From Lentibacillus halodurans (GTDB taxonomy: Bacteria; Bacillota; Bacilli; Bacillales; Amphibacillaceae), in NCBI RefSeq assembly GCF_900112045.1, contig NZ_FOJW01000006.1, positions 124,001-188,000 of the forward strand: a DNA stretch of 64,000 bases. Direction: 5' to 3'. Below, one piece after another: positions 34,294-44,217 of this stretch. The translations under genes were made by a program, and so were the position numbers. The notes under the pieces were generated by a model, which saw nothing but the letters and a program-made list of their open reading frames with translations, was not told where the DNA came from and did not search any database. How positions within the stretch are numbered: position 1 is the stretch's first letter; the number at the start of each line of letters is the position of its first letter.

Positions 34294-34793
34294 TCCACAC
34301 CAATAATAGCACTTCTGCGTTCCAGAATTACCACATCCCGCCATACACCATTTAATTTACCGAGTCGGTGTCTGACCCCAACTTCGGTAAATCCGCACTT
34401 TTTATGTAATGAAATGCTGCTTTTGTTTTCAGGAAAAATATTTGCTTCCAGTGACCAAAAATCATGATCTTCACTGGCATTGACCATGACCTGCAGCAAT
34501 TTGGTTCCGACACCATTACCCGTACTGCTGCCGCTAATATAAATGCTCACTTCGGCTGCACCAGCATGTGCCTCACGCTTGGAAATGGGAGTCAGAGCTG
34601 CCCAGCCGACGACATCTTCACCTTTACGTGCGACCAGCCGGCAAACAGAGAAATGCTCACGATCCCACTCTTCCCAGGTTGGGGCTCCCGTTTCAAATGT
34701 GGCATTTCCCGTATGAATCCCTTCTATGAAAATATTACGGACCTGATTCCAATCTGTTTTTTTCATACGGTCGATCACAATTTGGCTGTTCAT
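34290..34793 (-). CDS. GNAT acetyltransferase, phosphinothricin/methionine-sulfone type
   Basis: ATG 34793, 6 bp after CAGGTG, gives 167 residues. The substrate-side motif [20 protein letters not shown] is typical of the PAT/YwnH/MnaT group, which acetylates phosphinothricin, methionine sulfone and similar amino acids; the acetyl-CoA loop is [13 protein letters not shown] and the C-terminal [17 protein letters not shown] supports it. Likely a detoxification enzyme. Confidence 0.85.
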   Translation of the reverse strand: MNSQIVIDRMKKTDWNQVRNIFIEGIHTGNATFETGAPTWEEWDREHFSVCRLVARKGEDVVGWAALTPISKREAHAGAAEVSIYISGSSTGNGVGTKLLQVMVNASEDHDFWSLEANIFPENKSSISLHKKCGFTEVGVRHRLGKLNGVWRDVVILERRSAIIGVD

Positions 34794-34905
34794 GGTAGTC
34801 ACCTGCTTACTCCAATGGTTGATTATTTGTCTTCGTCGAACGAAATATATTCGATTATTATATCATAAATACGATGTGTTTAAATAAGAAATCTTCAGTC
34901 AGCTA

Positions 34906-34945
34906 TTGTCATGTTCATCTAATTAGATTATAATCTAATTAGATG
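34906..34945 (+). promoter_or_regulatory. Promoter and double palindromic operator of the ArsR-DUF2087 gene
   Basis: TTGTCA (34906-34911), 17 bp, TATAAT (34929-34934). The -10 lies in the middle of a perfect 30-bp palindrome (34916-34945) built from two copies of the 12-bp palindrome ATCTAATTAGAT separated by TATA. Repressor binding would cover the -10 and +1. Confidence 0.85.
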
Positions 34946-34965
34946 TTGTTTTGGAGGGTAAGTAT

Positions 34966-35541
34966 ATGCAGCTTAACAAAATAGTTCACTTCCATAAAAC
35001 GATTGGTGACAAGACACGCATTCAAATCATCGCCTTGTTAAAGGATGGGCCGCTGCACGGGCAGGCCATTGCGGGAAAACTGGGACTGACCCCGCCAACC
35101 ATTTCGTATCACTTAACAAAGCTGAAAGAAATCGATGTCATTTATCAGCGCCGTGATAAAAATACCATCTATTTTCACCTGAATGAAAAACAGCTCACCT
35201 TTATGGCCGAGGCCATTATACGGATCGGAGGTGAAAGCGAAATGGACGAATACTATGTGGACGAAAAAGAAAAGTATAAAGTCATCCAAAACTTCTTTGC
35301 ACAGGACGGTTCACTCAAAAGCATCCCGGCGCAGCGCAAGAAAAAACTCGTCGTGCTGGAGCATCTTATAAAAGGACTGCAAAAAGGCAAAATCTATCAT
35401 GAAAAAGAAATTAACGATTATATTAAACAGTTCCATGAGGATTTTGCTACGATCAGACGTGAATTTGTCATGTACGGTTTTATGACACGACAAGGCGGAG
35501 AATATGAATTAAACCCCGAAGAATTATGGCTGATTTATTAA
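34966..35541 (+). CDS. ArsR-family regulator with C-terminal DUF2087
   Basis: The 191-residue protein starts at ATG 34966 after GGAGGG. Residues 1-85 form an ArsR-type winged helix (THRIQIIALLKDG-like start DKTRIQIIALLKDGPLHGQ, recognition helix TPPTISYHLTKLKEID). Residues about 105-190 form DUF2087 (RKKKLVVLEHLIKGLQKGK, YHEKEINDYIKQFHEDFATI, RREFVMYGFMTR). No metal-binding Cys are seen, so an organic or unknown signal is likely. It precedes an MFS exporter with a similar operator, the usual repressor-pump arrangement. Confidence 0.9.
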   Translation: MQLNKIVHFHKTIGDKTRIQIIALLKDGPLHGQAIAGKLGLTPPTISYHLTKLKEIDVIYQRRDKNTIYFHLNEKQLTFMAEAIIRIGGESEMDEYYVDEKEKYKVIQNFFAQDGSLKSIPAQRKKKLVVLEHLIKGLQKGKIYHEKEINDYIKQFHEDFATIRREFVMYGFMTRQGGEYELNPEELWLIY

Positions 35542-35559
35542 TCAGCTTCTTTCTTCGTC

Positions 35560-35587
35560 AGATAATTAGATAAATATAAAATTAGAT
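35560..35587 (+). promoter_or_regulatory. Second operator copy, before the MFS gene
   Basis: AGATAATTAGAT (35560-35571), AAAT, ATAAAATTAGAT (35576-35587) has the same 12+4+12 layout as the operator at 34916, with degenerate left halves. It sits between the regulator stop and the exporter RBS. Confidence 0.6.
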
Positions 35588-35610
35588 GAAATTGAAAATA
35601 GGTGACGATC

Positions 35611-36831
35611 ATGTCGAATTGGACCGTATGGAAACAGGAAAAAAATTATCGAAAACTATTCTGGGCGGGTGCCATCAGCGGAATTGGGAGCCGTTTTACG
35701 CAAGTTGCCATTCTGACTTTACTATACCAAATAACCGATTCAGGACTGGCGATCGGGATATTTTTCACAGTAAGAATGGCGCCATTTTTATTAGTGGCAC
35801 CACTCGGGGGTATGCTTGCGGATCGAATGCCAAAAAAGAATCTATTAATCATTACTGATATTTTACGAGTCCCGTTTGCCCTATCTCCCTTGCTTGTACA
35901 AGGACCCGACCATTTATGGATCATCTATACCAGTGCATTTTTTCTTGCTTCAGGAGATGCGTTATATTCACCGGTCAGAATGGCTTCCATACCTGCCCTG
36001 GTTAAACAGGACCGGCTGCTGTATGTAAATGCAATTGAACAGATCATGCTCGGTGCTGTCCTTGTGGTCGGTTCCAGTACAGGTGGTATTATCGCCTATT
36101 TATTTGGCTTGAGTGTACCATTTACTTTGGATGGGATATCGTTTATGATATCCGCGATGTTTTTGACTGGATTAACAATTCCCGTTACAGAAAAACCCAT
36201 TAAACAAATGAAACCAATTCAACATGAACCATCAAACTGGAATTATATTCTCAGTTCAGCTGCACTTATTATATTCCTGGTTATTGAATTAACAATGCCA
36301 TTGGCAAATGGAACCGATAATGTTTTGATGAGTGTGTATGCTCTGGATGTTTTTGAAATGGATGATCTTGGTGTCGGGTTTATTTATGGCGCACTGGGAT
36401 TAGGGTTTATCATCAGCTCGTTCTTTTCCAATATGCTTAAACGTAAACTTGTTCCGCTCATTGTAATTTTTATTGCACTGGAGGGTACAGGACATTTGAT
36501 TTTAAGTTCTGTTCCCACCTTCTATATTGCACTTCTGACTGTTTTATTCATCACGTTCGTCGGCGGGATCAGCAATATCTGTCTCAGTACACTCACGATG
36601 AAAGTCGTGCCAAGATCAAAGCAAGGAAGCTTTTTCGGGCTGACTGAAATGATCTCCAATACAACAATGGGCGTAGCAATGGGCGTGGCAGGCGTCCTGC
36701 TGAAAATATTTGAGCCGCGGACCTTGAGCTTTTTGGTCGGCATCACATATATTGTCTTTACAGTGGTATATGCCATCCTATTTTCCAAAATTGATCTTGT
36801 AAAAGCAAAACGGGAACTGAGAAGGGCGTAG
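35611..36831 (+). CDS. MFS efflux transporter (MFS_3 / macrolide-type)
   Basis: ATG 35611, 5 bp after AGGTGA, gives 406 residues with 12 membrane helices. The N-terminal pattern FWAGAISGIGSRFTQVAILT and the intracellular loop GGMLADRMPKKNLLIITDIL (GxLaDrx+RR-like) match the MFS_3 group of drug and siderophore exporters. Expected to be repressed by the upstream ArsR-DUF2087 protein. Substrate unknown. Confidence 0.85.
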   Translation: MSNWTVWKQEKNYRKLFWAGAISGIGSRFTQVAILTLLYQITDSGLAIGIFFTVRMAPFLLVAPLGGMLADRMPKKNLLIITDILRVPFALSPLLVQGPDHLWIIYTSAFFLASGDALYSPVRMASIPALVKQDRLLYVNAIEQIMLGAVLVVGSSTGGIIAYLFGLSVPFTLDGISFMISAMFLTGLTIPVTEKPIKQMKPIQHEPSNWNYILSSAALIIFLVIELTMPLANGTDNVLMSVYALDVFEMDDLGVGFIYGALGLGFIISSFFSNMLKRKLVPLIVIFIALEGTGHLILSSVPTFYIALLTVLFITFVGGISNICLSTLTMKVVPRSKQGSFFGLTEMISNTTMGVAMGVAGVLLKIFEPRTLSFLVGITYIVFTVVYAILFSKIDLVKAKRELRRA

Positions 36832-36866
36832 ACCGGTCATCAAGATTTGGTTGATATATCCTAATA

Positions 36867-36909
36867 AAACCCTTTGAAATAATAGCCTCTCTACCGTTTC
36901 AAAGGGTTT
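36867..36909. terminator. Bidirectional terminator between MFS and LysM-GH18 genes
   Basis: Perfect 13-bp arms AAACCCTTTGAAA / TTTCAAAGGGTTT with a 17-nt loop; AAAA-containing left flank and TTTT right flank serve both strands. Confidence 0.85.
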
Positions 36910-36913
36910 TCTA

Positions 36914-38326
36914 TTACAACTTGCTGATCCTGAAATCATCCTGCAGCACAGCCCAGTTTTGCGGGAATGGACTGCCCAGCGCCCAATAACTCACGCCTCT
37001 CAGACCATATTCCTTCACGGTATCGTACTTGGCTTGAACACTGCGGGCATCCTCAAACCAGACTTCATGTTCCTGTCCGCTCTCATCGACATAATGAAAA
37101 AATGGTGCTTGATACGTTTCATGATATTGAATCTGCACACCATACCTTGCTGCCAACTGTACCGCTTCCTTTGGCCCTACAGTCTCCGCAAACGTCCCCT
37201 CGACCCACGGGATGTTCCAATCACGCCCATACAATGGGACGCCAATCATAATTTTGTTACGTGGAATCACAGTCACGGCATAATCGAGCACATCAATTAC
37301 TTCATTAATTGGAGCGATCGCCCACGGTTCACCGCCAGCCCAGCCCCATTCGTATGTCATCAATATGACGAAGTCTGCAATTTCTCCGTGCGCCTGATAA
37401 TCATGAGCCTCATACAACAGCCCCTGCTGATCAGCCGTTTCCTTTGGCGCCAATGCCGTCGTGACCAGAAACCCTTCCGGATGCAGCCGGTCAACGACAC
37501 GTCTCAGGAACGCATTATAATTCTCACGATCTTCCGGATATACATATTCAAAATCAAAATTGACACCTGCATACCCCTTCGTTCGCATGACTTCCAGCAG
37601 ATTCGTAATCAGACGCTCCTGGGTTTCAGGATTACGGAACACGGCTGCTGCCAAGTCTGAATTGAATTCACCCTGAGCGAAATTGGTCACAACCATCAAC
37701 GGTGCAACATTAGTCGCTCCGGCAGCTTCCAAAACCGGCCTTTCCTGCATTTGCGTGAGCGTGCCGTCTTCACGGATACTATACCTAAACGGGGAAAGAT
37801 AGGTTAAATATCTTCCTAAACGCAAGATTTCAACTCTTCCTTCCTCACTCAATTGTGTTGTATAAGCATTCACTTCGGTTACAGGTTTAGCAGCTATCGG
37901 AATCCGTAATGTCTGCCCCGGGAAAATCAGACCTGGCTGGGCAATGTCGTTAGCTGCCATAATTTGCTCAGCGCTTACACCATACTGCTGTGCAATTCCC
38001 CAAATGTATTCACCCGCCTGGACAATATGCGAAAAATAAGGATGCGTCAGCATTTGACCAACATATATCAAAGAAGGATCTGTAATATTATTGGCCGCTG
38101 CCAGTTCCTGAATGGTTACCCCAAACATCTGTGCAATTGCCCACAAATTATCTCCGGACTGGATAACATATTCACGGCCGGGCTCCGGAATAACCAGCGA
38201 CTGTCCGGGGATGAGCACATCAGGCGTATCCAATTCATTCAGCAGAACAATCTGGTTTATATCCGTCCCATAATTTTGCGCAATCTGCCATAATGTATCA
38301 CCACTTTGCACGACATGTATTTCCAT
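36914..38326 (-). CDS. yaaH: LysM-GH18 spore cortex glycosidase (YaaH/SleL-like)
   Basis: ATG 38326, 6 bp after GGGGGAG, gives 470 residues without a signal peptide. Three LysM repeats (about 1-47, 51-96, 99-143; VVQSGDTLWQIAQNYG, VIQSGDNLWAIAQMFG, IVQAGEYIWGIAQQYG) bind peptidoglycan. A GH18 barrel follows, with GVNFDFEYVYPED holding the catalytic Glu and YEWGWAGGEPWAIAP lining the cleft. YaaH/SleL acts on spore cortex muramic-delta-lactam glycans in germination. Bacillus relatives usually have two LysM repeats; the third is notable. Confidence 0.9.
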   Translation of the reverse strand: MEIHVVQSGDTLWQIAQNYGTDINQIVLLNELDTPDVLIPGQSLVIPEPGREYVIQSGDNLWAIAQMFGVTIQELAAANNITDPSLIYVGQMLTHPYFSHIVQAGEYIWGIAQQYGVSAEQIMAANDIAQPGLIFPGQTLRIPIAAKPVTEVNAYTTQLSEEGRVEILRLGRYLTYLSPFRYSIREDGTLTQMQERPVLEAAGATNVAPLMVVTNFAQGEFNSDLAAAVFRNPETQERLITNLLEVMRTKGYAGVNFDFEYVYPEDRENYNAFLRRVVDRLHPEGFLVTTALAPKETADQQGLLYEAHDYQAHGEIADFVILMTYEWGWAGGEPWAIAPINEVIDVLDYAVTVIPRNKIMIGVPLYGRDWNIPWVEGTFAETVGPKEAVQLAARYGVQIQYHETYQAPFFHYVDESGQEHEVWFEDARSVQAKYDTVKEYGLRGVSYWALGSPFPQNWAVLQDDFRISKL

Positions 38327-38467
38327 ATATACTCCCCCAATTTGATCTCTACATATCATCCTATTCATTGGATGATTGTCCCAGTAACAATTCTGAGGGA
38401 GAAAATAACCAAATTTGGATTACAAACAATCAATAGGTTTCTTTATTTCAATTGGATTGTTCAGCAT

Positions 38468-38496
38468 AAAAAAAGTCCTCCCTTTTATAGGAGAAC
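38468..38496 (-). terminator. Terminator of cypC
   Basis: Read leftwards: GTTCTCC, loop, GGAGGAC, seven T. Confidence 0.75.
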
Positions 38497-38517
38497 GTCA
38501 GATAACCATCCTTGTTT

Positions 38518-39762
38518 TTACTTTCTCACATCGCTTATCACAAATCTGCTTTTCGGTATAGACGGCATTCGTACCAGGCTATAACCCAAATCCTGTTTTG
38601 GCACCTTATAGTCCACCCGTTTCGCCAAAAAACCAAGACTCACTTTCAGAACCTCAATCGTCACCCACTCACCGGCACAGCGATGTCCCATATTGTAATC
38701 ACCACCGCCCTGTGGGATAAAGTTAAACGGGCTTTCACTCCATTCCTCAAATCGTTCCGGTCTGAATTCATCCGGTGCGTTCCATAGATCCGGATCACGG
38801 TTCGTTCCATAAACATCAAGCAGAACAAGCGTTCCTTTTTTGAAGTGATATCCACCCCACTTGAAATCACTGCGAACCTTTGCACCTAAATACGGACCAA
38901 ACGGATAGTAACGACGAACCTCCTGGACAAACATTCGGATATAAGCATCATCACCCGTCTTCAGCTTTTCTTTCGCTTCTGGAAAGTCATGCATTGCCAA
39001 CGCACCGAACGTAACATAGCGGCCGATAGCTGTGATTGGTCTTATAATATTAATCAGTTCCACTGCCGCAATTTGCAAGTCCAGCAGTTCACCATTCAAA
39101 CCACGATGCCAGGCCATTTTATATAAAGCAGTATCTTCACGCGAATTGCGCTTTCCACTTCTGACCTGATCGATCACGTTTCTGATCCATCTTTCCGTCC
39201 TATTACGCGCTGTCCTTCCACGCCAATATCTTGGCCCGACTGCTCCGAAAGCGTCGATCATCGACGAAAGATCACTCGTACGCCGGTTCAGTTCGCTGGC
39301 AAATAACGGAACACCAGCCCATTCACAGGCGATGCGGCACATGATTTTTTCCGCTTCATGAAACAGAACGATTTTTCGTTTACTGTGCCAATGATCCATA
39401 GCAATCTCCCATTGCTTTGCCGTTATGTCTGTCAGATCGCGGAGACGGTCGCGAGTCATAAGCGACATAAATAGTTGTTTTCGATGCTTATGAGCGGCAC
39501 CATCCAATCCCTGTACAGCCTGTTTGCCAAATAATGATTCCTTGATCCGGTTAGGGACCGCACCTTTTCGTTTAAATTTTTCCTCGTCATAGAAAACTTC
39601 TGCCGCCTCTTCACCGCCTATACAAATTACCTTTTGGCCACCCAGCAGCCTGGTTTGGAAAATATCTGACTGAAATCGTCTGCGCCTGTTGAGGATGTAT
39701 TGGTAGCCTTCCGATAACATAGTAAGTGTATGATCCAAACCCTTTTCACGCGGAATTGTCAT
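38518..39762 (-). CDS. cypC: Fatty-acid peroxygenase, cytochrome P450 CYP152 family
   Basis: The 414-residue P450 has the haem-ligand region [18 protein letters not shown] and, in place of the usual acid-alcohol pair of helix I, the Arg-Pro pair ([15 protein letters not shown]) that defines CYP152 peroxygenases, which hydroxylate fatty acids at alpha or beta carbon with H2O2 and the substrate carboxylate. ExxR is EVRR. It needs no redox partner, consistent with its solitary position. ATG 39762 is chosen, 9 bp after AAGGAG; TTG 39765 is possible. Confidence 0.9.
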   Translation of the reverse strand: MTIPREKGLDHTLTMLSEGYQYILNRRRRFQSDIFQTRLLGGQKVICIGGEEAAEVFYDEEKFKRKGAVPNRIKESLFGKQAVQGLDGAAHKHRKQLFMSLMTRDRLRDLTDITAKQWEIAMDHWHSKRKIVLFHEAEKIMCRIACEWAGVPLFASELNRRTSDLSSMIDAFGAVGPRYWRGRTARNRTERWIRNVIDQVRSGKRNSREDTALYKMAWHRGLNGELLDLQIAAVELINIIRPITAIGRYVTFGALAMHDFPEAKEKLKTGDDAYIRMFVQEVRRYYPFGPYLGAKVRSDFKWGGYHFKKGTLVLLDVYGTNRDPDLWNAPDEFRPERFEEWSESPFNFIPQGGGDYNMGHRCAGEWVTIEVLKVSLGFLAKRVDYKVPKQDLGYSLVRMPSIPKSRFVISDVRK

Positions 39763-39935
39763 CAATATTGACTCCTTCCTGGATTTATTCTGTTATCAAT
39801 TCTTTTTCCCCCATCCACAAAATTTATTCCGTCAATAGATCCACGAATCCATTGATATAGTTCGCAACATGGAAGTTTATATGTGAACCTGTTACGATTG
39901 GATATATGAATTTCAAACCAAAAGAAGGTGACCAT

Positions 39936-40238
39936 GTGCATCAGAAAATTATCATCAATGATATGGAAATTGACGCCTTAAATATTAAGCTGGGGTCAAC
40001 TACAAAAAATGGAGAAGAGCGGACGAAGATAAGTTTTGACTTTAAAGTAACGCACGAGGCTTACCATGACATCACAACTTTATTATATAAAAATGACTTT
40101 ATTGTCAAAGTTCCCGATCGACACCTTCAATTTCCGGCCGTCATCAGTAACTATTCAACATCAATCACCAATTTATATGAGGAAGGTGCCATTGGAGATT
40201 TTAAACTGGAACTGATCGAAAAATCATCGTGCCATTAA
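39936..40238 (+). CDS. DUF3219 family protein (YkvR-like)
   Basis: GTG 39936, 5-6 bp after AAGAAGGTGA, gives 100 residues; the longer frame from 39906 covers the RBS. The core ISFDFKVTHEAYHDITTLLY and SNYSTSITNLYEEGAIGDFK match DUF3219 (Bacillus YkvR), small beta-rich soluble proteins of unknown function. Monocistronic, convergent to the threonine operon. Confidence 0.85.
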   Translation: MHQKIIINDMEIDALNIKLGSTTKNGEERTKISFDFKVTHEAYHDITTLLYKNDFIVKVPDRHLQFPAVISNYSTSITNLYEEGAIGDFKLELIEKSSCH

Positions 40239-40246
40239 TCGTCAAA

Positions 40247-40276
40247 CCCACACAGCCGAAAAGAATGCTGTGTGGG
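40247..40276. terminator. Strong hairpin between DUF3219 and thrB
   Basis: Perfect 10-bp arms CCCACACAGC / GCTGTGTGGG with a 10-nt loop, ending at the thrB stop. T-runs are weak on both sides, but the position suggests transcription end for both genes. Confidence 0.65.
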
Positions 40277-41185
40277 TTACCTTTCATGTTTACTGCTTGC
40301 ATCAACGGTCGCCCCGCCATGATCCAACTGCAACAATGTCACCTCATAATCAGACAGCAAGTTTATAAAATGGGTAATGATTGATTGTCCTTTTCCTTTT
40401 GGAGCAAACGAAATCATGGTAGGACCCGCCCCGCTGATCACTGTTCCGTAAGCACCATATTTTTTCGATTCATACCTGATATCATCATAATTCGGAATCA
40501 ATTGTGCCCGATATGGTTCGTGGAACAAATCACGTTCCATCATCTTACCTGCCAGCTCGTAATTCCCCGAAGAAAGGGCTGCAATCAGTACATTGCTGAC
40601 AGCACTCGCCGAAGCAGCCAGTTCTCTTGAATATGATTCCGGCAGAACTTTGCGGGCTGCTTCCGTCTTTAAGTCATAGCCGGGGATGTATACAATCACC
40701 TCAACATCAGGCGCGGGCAATTGAATCCATTCAATCGAATAATCATTTGCAGTTGATATGACAAAGCCTCCCATCACAGCAGGTGCAATATTGTCTGGAT
40801 GCCCTTCAATCTCGGATCCAAGCTCGAGTTTTTGTTCGCGTGAAAGCGAGAGACTGCATAACTGATTGGCAAGTTCGATGCCGGCAACAATTGCTGATGC
40901 ACTGCTGCCAAATCCCCGAGCCAGCGGAATCTCACTCTGGACAGCCATTCTGCACACCGGCAGTTCCCGGTTCCATCGTAATGCAATATTACGGGCAATC
41001 TGAAAAATATAATGATCTTCATCATCTGCCTGCACAGGCAGATGTCGAGAATGCTGTATGACCTCCCATTCAGCTGAAAGGGAAACATCCAATGTTAAAT
41101 ATAAATTCAGCGCGAGACCGACCGAATCAAATCCCGGCCCAATGTTAGCCGAGCTTGCCGGGACACGTATCCTGAACGGCTTCAT
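40277..41185 (-). CDS. thrB: Homoserine kinase ThrB
   Basis: The 302-residue GHMP kinase phosphorylates homoserine. [20 protein letters not shown] (5-24), the ATP-binding [20 protein letters not shown] (about 86-105) and C-terminal [17 protein letters not shown] are complete. ATG 41185 overlaps the thrC stop by 4 bp (ATGA). Last gene of the hom-thrC-thrB operon. Confidence 0.95.
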   Translation of the reverse strand: MKPFRIRVPASSANIGPGFDSVGLALNLYLTLDVSLSAEWEVIQHSRHLPVQADDEDHYIFQIARNIALRWNRELPVCRMAVQSEIPLARGFGSSASAIVAGIELANQLCSLSLSREQKLELGSEIEGHPDNIAPAVMGGFVISTANDYSIEWIQLPAPDVEVIVYIPGYDLKTEAARKVLPESYSRELAASASAVSNVLIAALSSGNYELAGKMMERDLFHEPYRAQLIPNYDDIRYESKKYGAYGTVISGAGPTMISFAPKGKGQSIITHFINLLSDYEVTLLQLDHGGATVDASSKHER

Positions 41186-42243
41186 ATGTTCACCAAGTTT
41201 CCAATATAATTCATCACTGCCTGCTCATCATTCCGCAACGTTACCGGATCTTTATCAATTTGATCGATTGCTGTTTGCGGATCCTTCAACCCATTTCCGG
41301 TAAGAACCGCAACAACCTTTGATCCTTGTGAAATCGTTTGATCTTTGCACTGCCGGATAATGCCTGCAATCGAAGCACAGGATCCCGGTTCGGCAAACAC
41401 ACCTTCTTTGCTTCCCAAAAGTTTTTGTGCATATGCAATCTCAGCATCGGTCACATCATCAATATTCCCGTTTGATTCATTCCGCGCCTTGACAGCCAAG
41501 TCCCAGCTTGCCGGGTTTCCAATTCTAATAGCGGTTGCGATCGTTTCCGGGTTGGAAATGACGTCATCCCGGACAATGGCTGCTGCCCCCTCTGCCTCAA
41601 AACCAAACATGCGTGGAAGACCTGTCTGCTTTGTTTCGTTATACGCTTTAAAACCTTTCCAGTACGCGCTGATATTGCCTGCATTTCCAACAGGAATGGC
41701 CAGGATATCAGGAGCTGAACCCAGCACATGGCAAATCTCAAACGCGGCTGTTTTTTGTCCTTCCAGCCGGTATGGATTAACCGAATTAACAAGTGTTACA
41801 GGTGCATTCTCGCTTATTTTCCGGACGATTTTCAAGGCGTCGTCAAAATTGCCGTCAATCTCCACAATATCTGCCCCATACATTACCGCTTGAGCCAGTT
41901 TACCCAGAGCAATTTTTCCTTTTGGAATGACAATGATTGCCCTAATGCCAGCTCTTGCTGCATAAGCTGCTGCTGAAGCGGAAGTATTGCCAGTAGAGGC
42001 GCAGATGATCGCCTCACTTCCTTCTTCAATTGCTTTAGCAACAGCCAGGACCATTCCCCTATCTTTAAATGATCCGGTCGGGTTGACGCCTTCTACCTTT
42101 CCATATAATTCAATCCCCAGTTTCTCCGAAATTGCCGGAAAGTGAATAAGTGGTGTATTGCCCTCTTGCAGCGACAATTCAGGCGTTCTGTCCGTCACAG
42201 GCAAATACGAACGATAGTGTTTGATTAAGCCTTGCCACGTCAT
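41182..42243 (-). CDS. thrC: Threonine synthase ThrC
   Basis: The 353-residue PLP enzyme converts O-phosphohomoserine to threonine. The PLP lysine lies in [18 protein letters not shown] (about 56-73) and the phosphate loop in [33 protein letters not shown] is also typical. Overlaps both neighbours by 4 bp, so the three genes are translationally coupled. Confidence 0.95.
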   Translation of the reverse strand: MTWQGLIKHYRSYLPVTDRTPELSLQEGNTPLIHFPAISEKLGIELYGKVEGVNPTGSFKDRGMVLAVAKAIEEGSEAIICASTGNTSASAAAYAARAGIRAIIVIPKGKIALGKLAQAVMYGADIVEIDGNFDDALKIVRKISENAPVTLVNSVNPYRLEGQKTAAFEICHVLGSAPDILAIPVGNAGNISAYWKGFKAYNETKQTGLPRMFGFEAEGAAAIVRDDVISNPETIATAIRIGNPASWDLAVKARNESNGNIDDVTDAEIAYAQKLLGSKEGVFAEPGSCASIAGIIRQCKDQTISQGSKVVAVLTGNGLKDPQTAIDQIDKDPVTLRNDEQAVMNYIGNLVNI

Positions 42244-43547
42244 ACTTCAGCATCTCCTTCTACTTTGTAAAAACTCCTTATGTTAAGCACTTCACCAAGG
42301 TTGTTAAGCGCCTCTAACGCCTGATGTATTTTGTCCAGTGATGCCTGGTGCGTAATCACGACAATTTCCGCAGTATCCGGATTTTTCGACGGATTTTGAA
42401 GAATTTGTTTAAAACTGATATGAAATTGATTGAATAATGACGATATGCGGGAAAACACACCTACTTCATCCTTTACGTGAAAACGAACGTAATATTGCCC
42501 AAAACGTTGGTCTTCAGTTTTTAACTCTTTTTTGAAGCGGGGTTCGACAACCTGGCTACCGGTCACGCCTCGATGCATATTCTTAATGACGGTAACCACA
42601 TCCGATATGACAGCTGCAGCAGTTGGCATGCTTCCTGCACCAGCGCCGTAGAACATGGCTTCACCAACTGCCTCACCATAAACATAGACAGCGTTGTATT
42701 CATTTTTAACATCTGCGAGCGGATGCTGCTTGGAAATAAATGCCGGCTGAACATTCACTTCCACTTGCTTATCATCAAATTTCGCAAATCCAATCAGCTT
42801 CATAATGAATCCCAGATTATCGCCATACTGCAAGTCTGCTAAGTCAATTCCGTTAATGCCGGTTACTTCAACATCTTCCAAATCAATGTACGTTGAAAAG
42901 GCAAGACGGCAGAGAATTGCCATTTTTCTGGCAGCATCGAGGCCGTCCACATCAGCAGCCGGATCAGCTTCAGCAAACCCGAGTTCCTGGGCTTCCTTCA
43001 GCGCATCTTCATAGCTTACGCCTTCATTGTGCATTTTCGTCAATATGTAATTCGTCGTTCCGTTCACAATCCCCATTAACTGTTCAATATGATCAGAGGC
43101 GAATCCATCGGTAATCCCTCTTAAAATAGGGATTCCCCCGGCTACGCTTGCCTCATAATAAAAATCACATTTATTTCTTTCTGCAGCTTCATGCAATTCA
43201 GCACCATACAGGGCCACTAAGTCCTTATTTGCCGTCACCACATGTTTTTTGGAAGCAAATGCTTTTAAAATGGATTCACGTGCTTCTTCAATGCCGCCCA
43301 TCACTTCAACAACGACCTCAATTTCCGGATCATTCAGGACATCGTCAGCGTTCGTTGTAAACACTGTTCCATCAAGGTCAGCCTCAACATGACGGGATTT
43401 ATTCGGATCCCGGATTAGTGCACTTTTGACATGGACATGGCACCCAAGCTGATGAGCAATTTTTTCCTGATGTTTTTCAATCAGACTGATAACACCCGAA
43501 CCGACTACGCCAACACCTAATAAACCAACCGATACCTTGTCTTCCAA
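42240..43547 (-). CDS. hom: Homoserine dehydrogenase with C-terminal ACT domain
   Basis: The 435-residue enzyme reduces aspartate semialdehyde to homoserine, the branch to threonine and methionine. N-terminal [17 protein letters not shown] binds NAD(P)H; the catalytic region has [17 protein letters not shown] and [19 protein letters not shown]. Residues about 350-430 form an ACT domain ([20 protein letters not shown]), the site of threonine feedback inhibition in the family. It starts at TTG 43547 after GAGGTGAT. First gene of the operon; no leader attenuator was seen. Confidence 0.95.
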   Translation of the reverse strand: MEDKVSVGLLGVGVVGSGVISLIEKHQEKIAHQLGCHVHVKSALIRDPNKSRHVEADLDGTVFTTNADDVLNDPEIEVVVEVMGGIEEARESILKAFASKKHVVTANKDLVALYGAELHEAAERNKCDFYYEASVAGGIPILRGITDGFASDHIEQLMGIVNGTTNYILTKMHNEGVSYEDALKEAQELGFAEADPAADVDGLDAARKMAILCRLAFSTYIDLEDVEVTGINGIDLADLQYGDNLGFIMKLIGFAKFDDKQVEVNVQPAFISKQHPLADVKNEYNAVYVYGEAVGEAMFYGAGAGSMPTAAAVISDVVTVIKNMHRGVTGSQVVEPRFKKELKTEDQRFGQYYVRFHVKDEVGVFSRISSLFNQFHISFKQILQNPSKNPDTAEIVVITHQASLDKIHQALEALNNLGEVLNIRSFYKVEGDAEV

Positions 43548-43672
43548 ACCATCACCTCATATTCAAATAAATGATATTTTATACATTTAAACATGAATAT
43601 GAAAGTGTGGCAATAGCGAATTTTTAATCATTTTAGTTTTACCGGCAGAACCACCAAATAGAATTGATTTAG

Positions 43673-43721
43673 TTGACATGGCGTTAATAAACGTTTTACA
43701 ATTAATTTTAATTAAAATTAA
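43673..43721 (+). promoter_or_regulatory. Promoter and AT-only palindrome before the MhqR-like gene
   Basis: TTGACA (43673-43678), 18 bp, TACAAT (43697-43702), directly followed by the perfect 20-bp palindrome TTAATTTTAATTAAAATTAA (43702-43721) over the expected +1. Likely autoregulatory MarR operator; it differs from the Bacillus MhqR site. Confidence 0.7.
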
Positions 43722-43758
43722 ATTAATTTAAATTAAATATGATGGAGCGAGATTCATT

Positions 43759-44178
43759 ATGGAAGAAAATCTATCATTAAAATCGTTTGTTGTACTGATG
43801 AAAGCATCAAAATCAGTAACGGAACGGGTGAAAAAAGATATCAGCCGCTATCACATGAAAACATCTGAATTCGCTGTATTAGAAGCCTTATATCATAAGG
43901 GAGATCTGACCGTGAAACAGATTTCTGAAGCAGTCCTGATTAATACTGGGTCAATGACATATGTGATTGACAAGCTGGAAGCCAGAGATTTGCTCGAACG
44001 CCGGCCATGTAAGAATGACCGCCGGGCTGTCTATATCCATATCACGGATGAAGGAAGGCAGCTGATGGACGACATTTTTCCAAAACACCAAAAGGCGATT
44101 GAGGAGATATTTCAGAACGTAACAGCTGAAGAAAAGAAAGCAGCTATTGATATCCTAAAAAGAATTGGACAAAAGTAG
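43759..44178 (+). CDS. MarR-family regulator, MhqR-like
   Basis: The 139-residue winged-helix repressor has FAVLEALYHKGDLTVKQISE, the recognition helix region NTGSMTYVIDKLEARDLLER and the wing CKNDRRAVYIHITDEG. It resembles Bacillus MhqR, which represses quinone- and diamide-responsive detoxification genes including mhqD, and an MhqD-like hydrolase lies 39 bp downstream. No Cys lies in the N-terminal sensor region, so a redox mechanism is not evident; one Cys occurs before the wing. Confidence 0.8.
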   Translation: MEENLSLKSFVVLMKASKSVTERVKKDISRYHMKTSEFAVLEALYHKGDLTVKQISEAVLINTGSMTYVIDKLEARDLLERRPCKNDRRAVYIHITDEGRQLMDDIFPKHQKAIEEIFQNVTAEEKKAAIDILKRIGQK

Positions 44179-44217
44179 ATATATTACAGAAACATGTATC
44201 ATGAAAGGAGAAGCTTG

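Noticed and set aside
40247-40276. Attenuator or riboswitch at the threonine operon
   Set aside because: The hairpin lies at the 3' end of thrB, not in a leader; no leader peptide or aptamer was found before hom.
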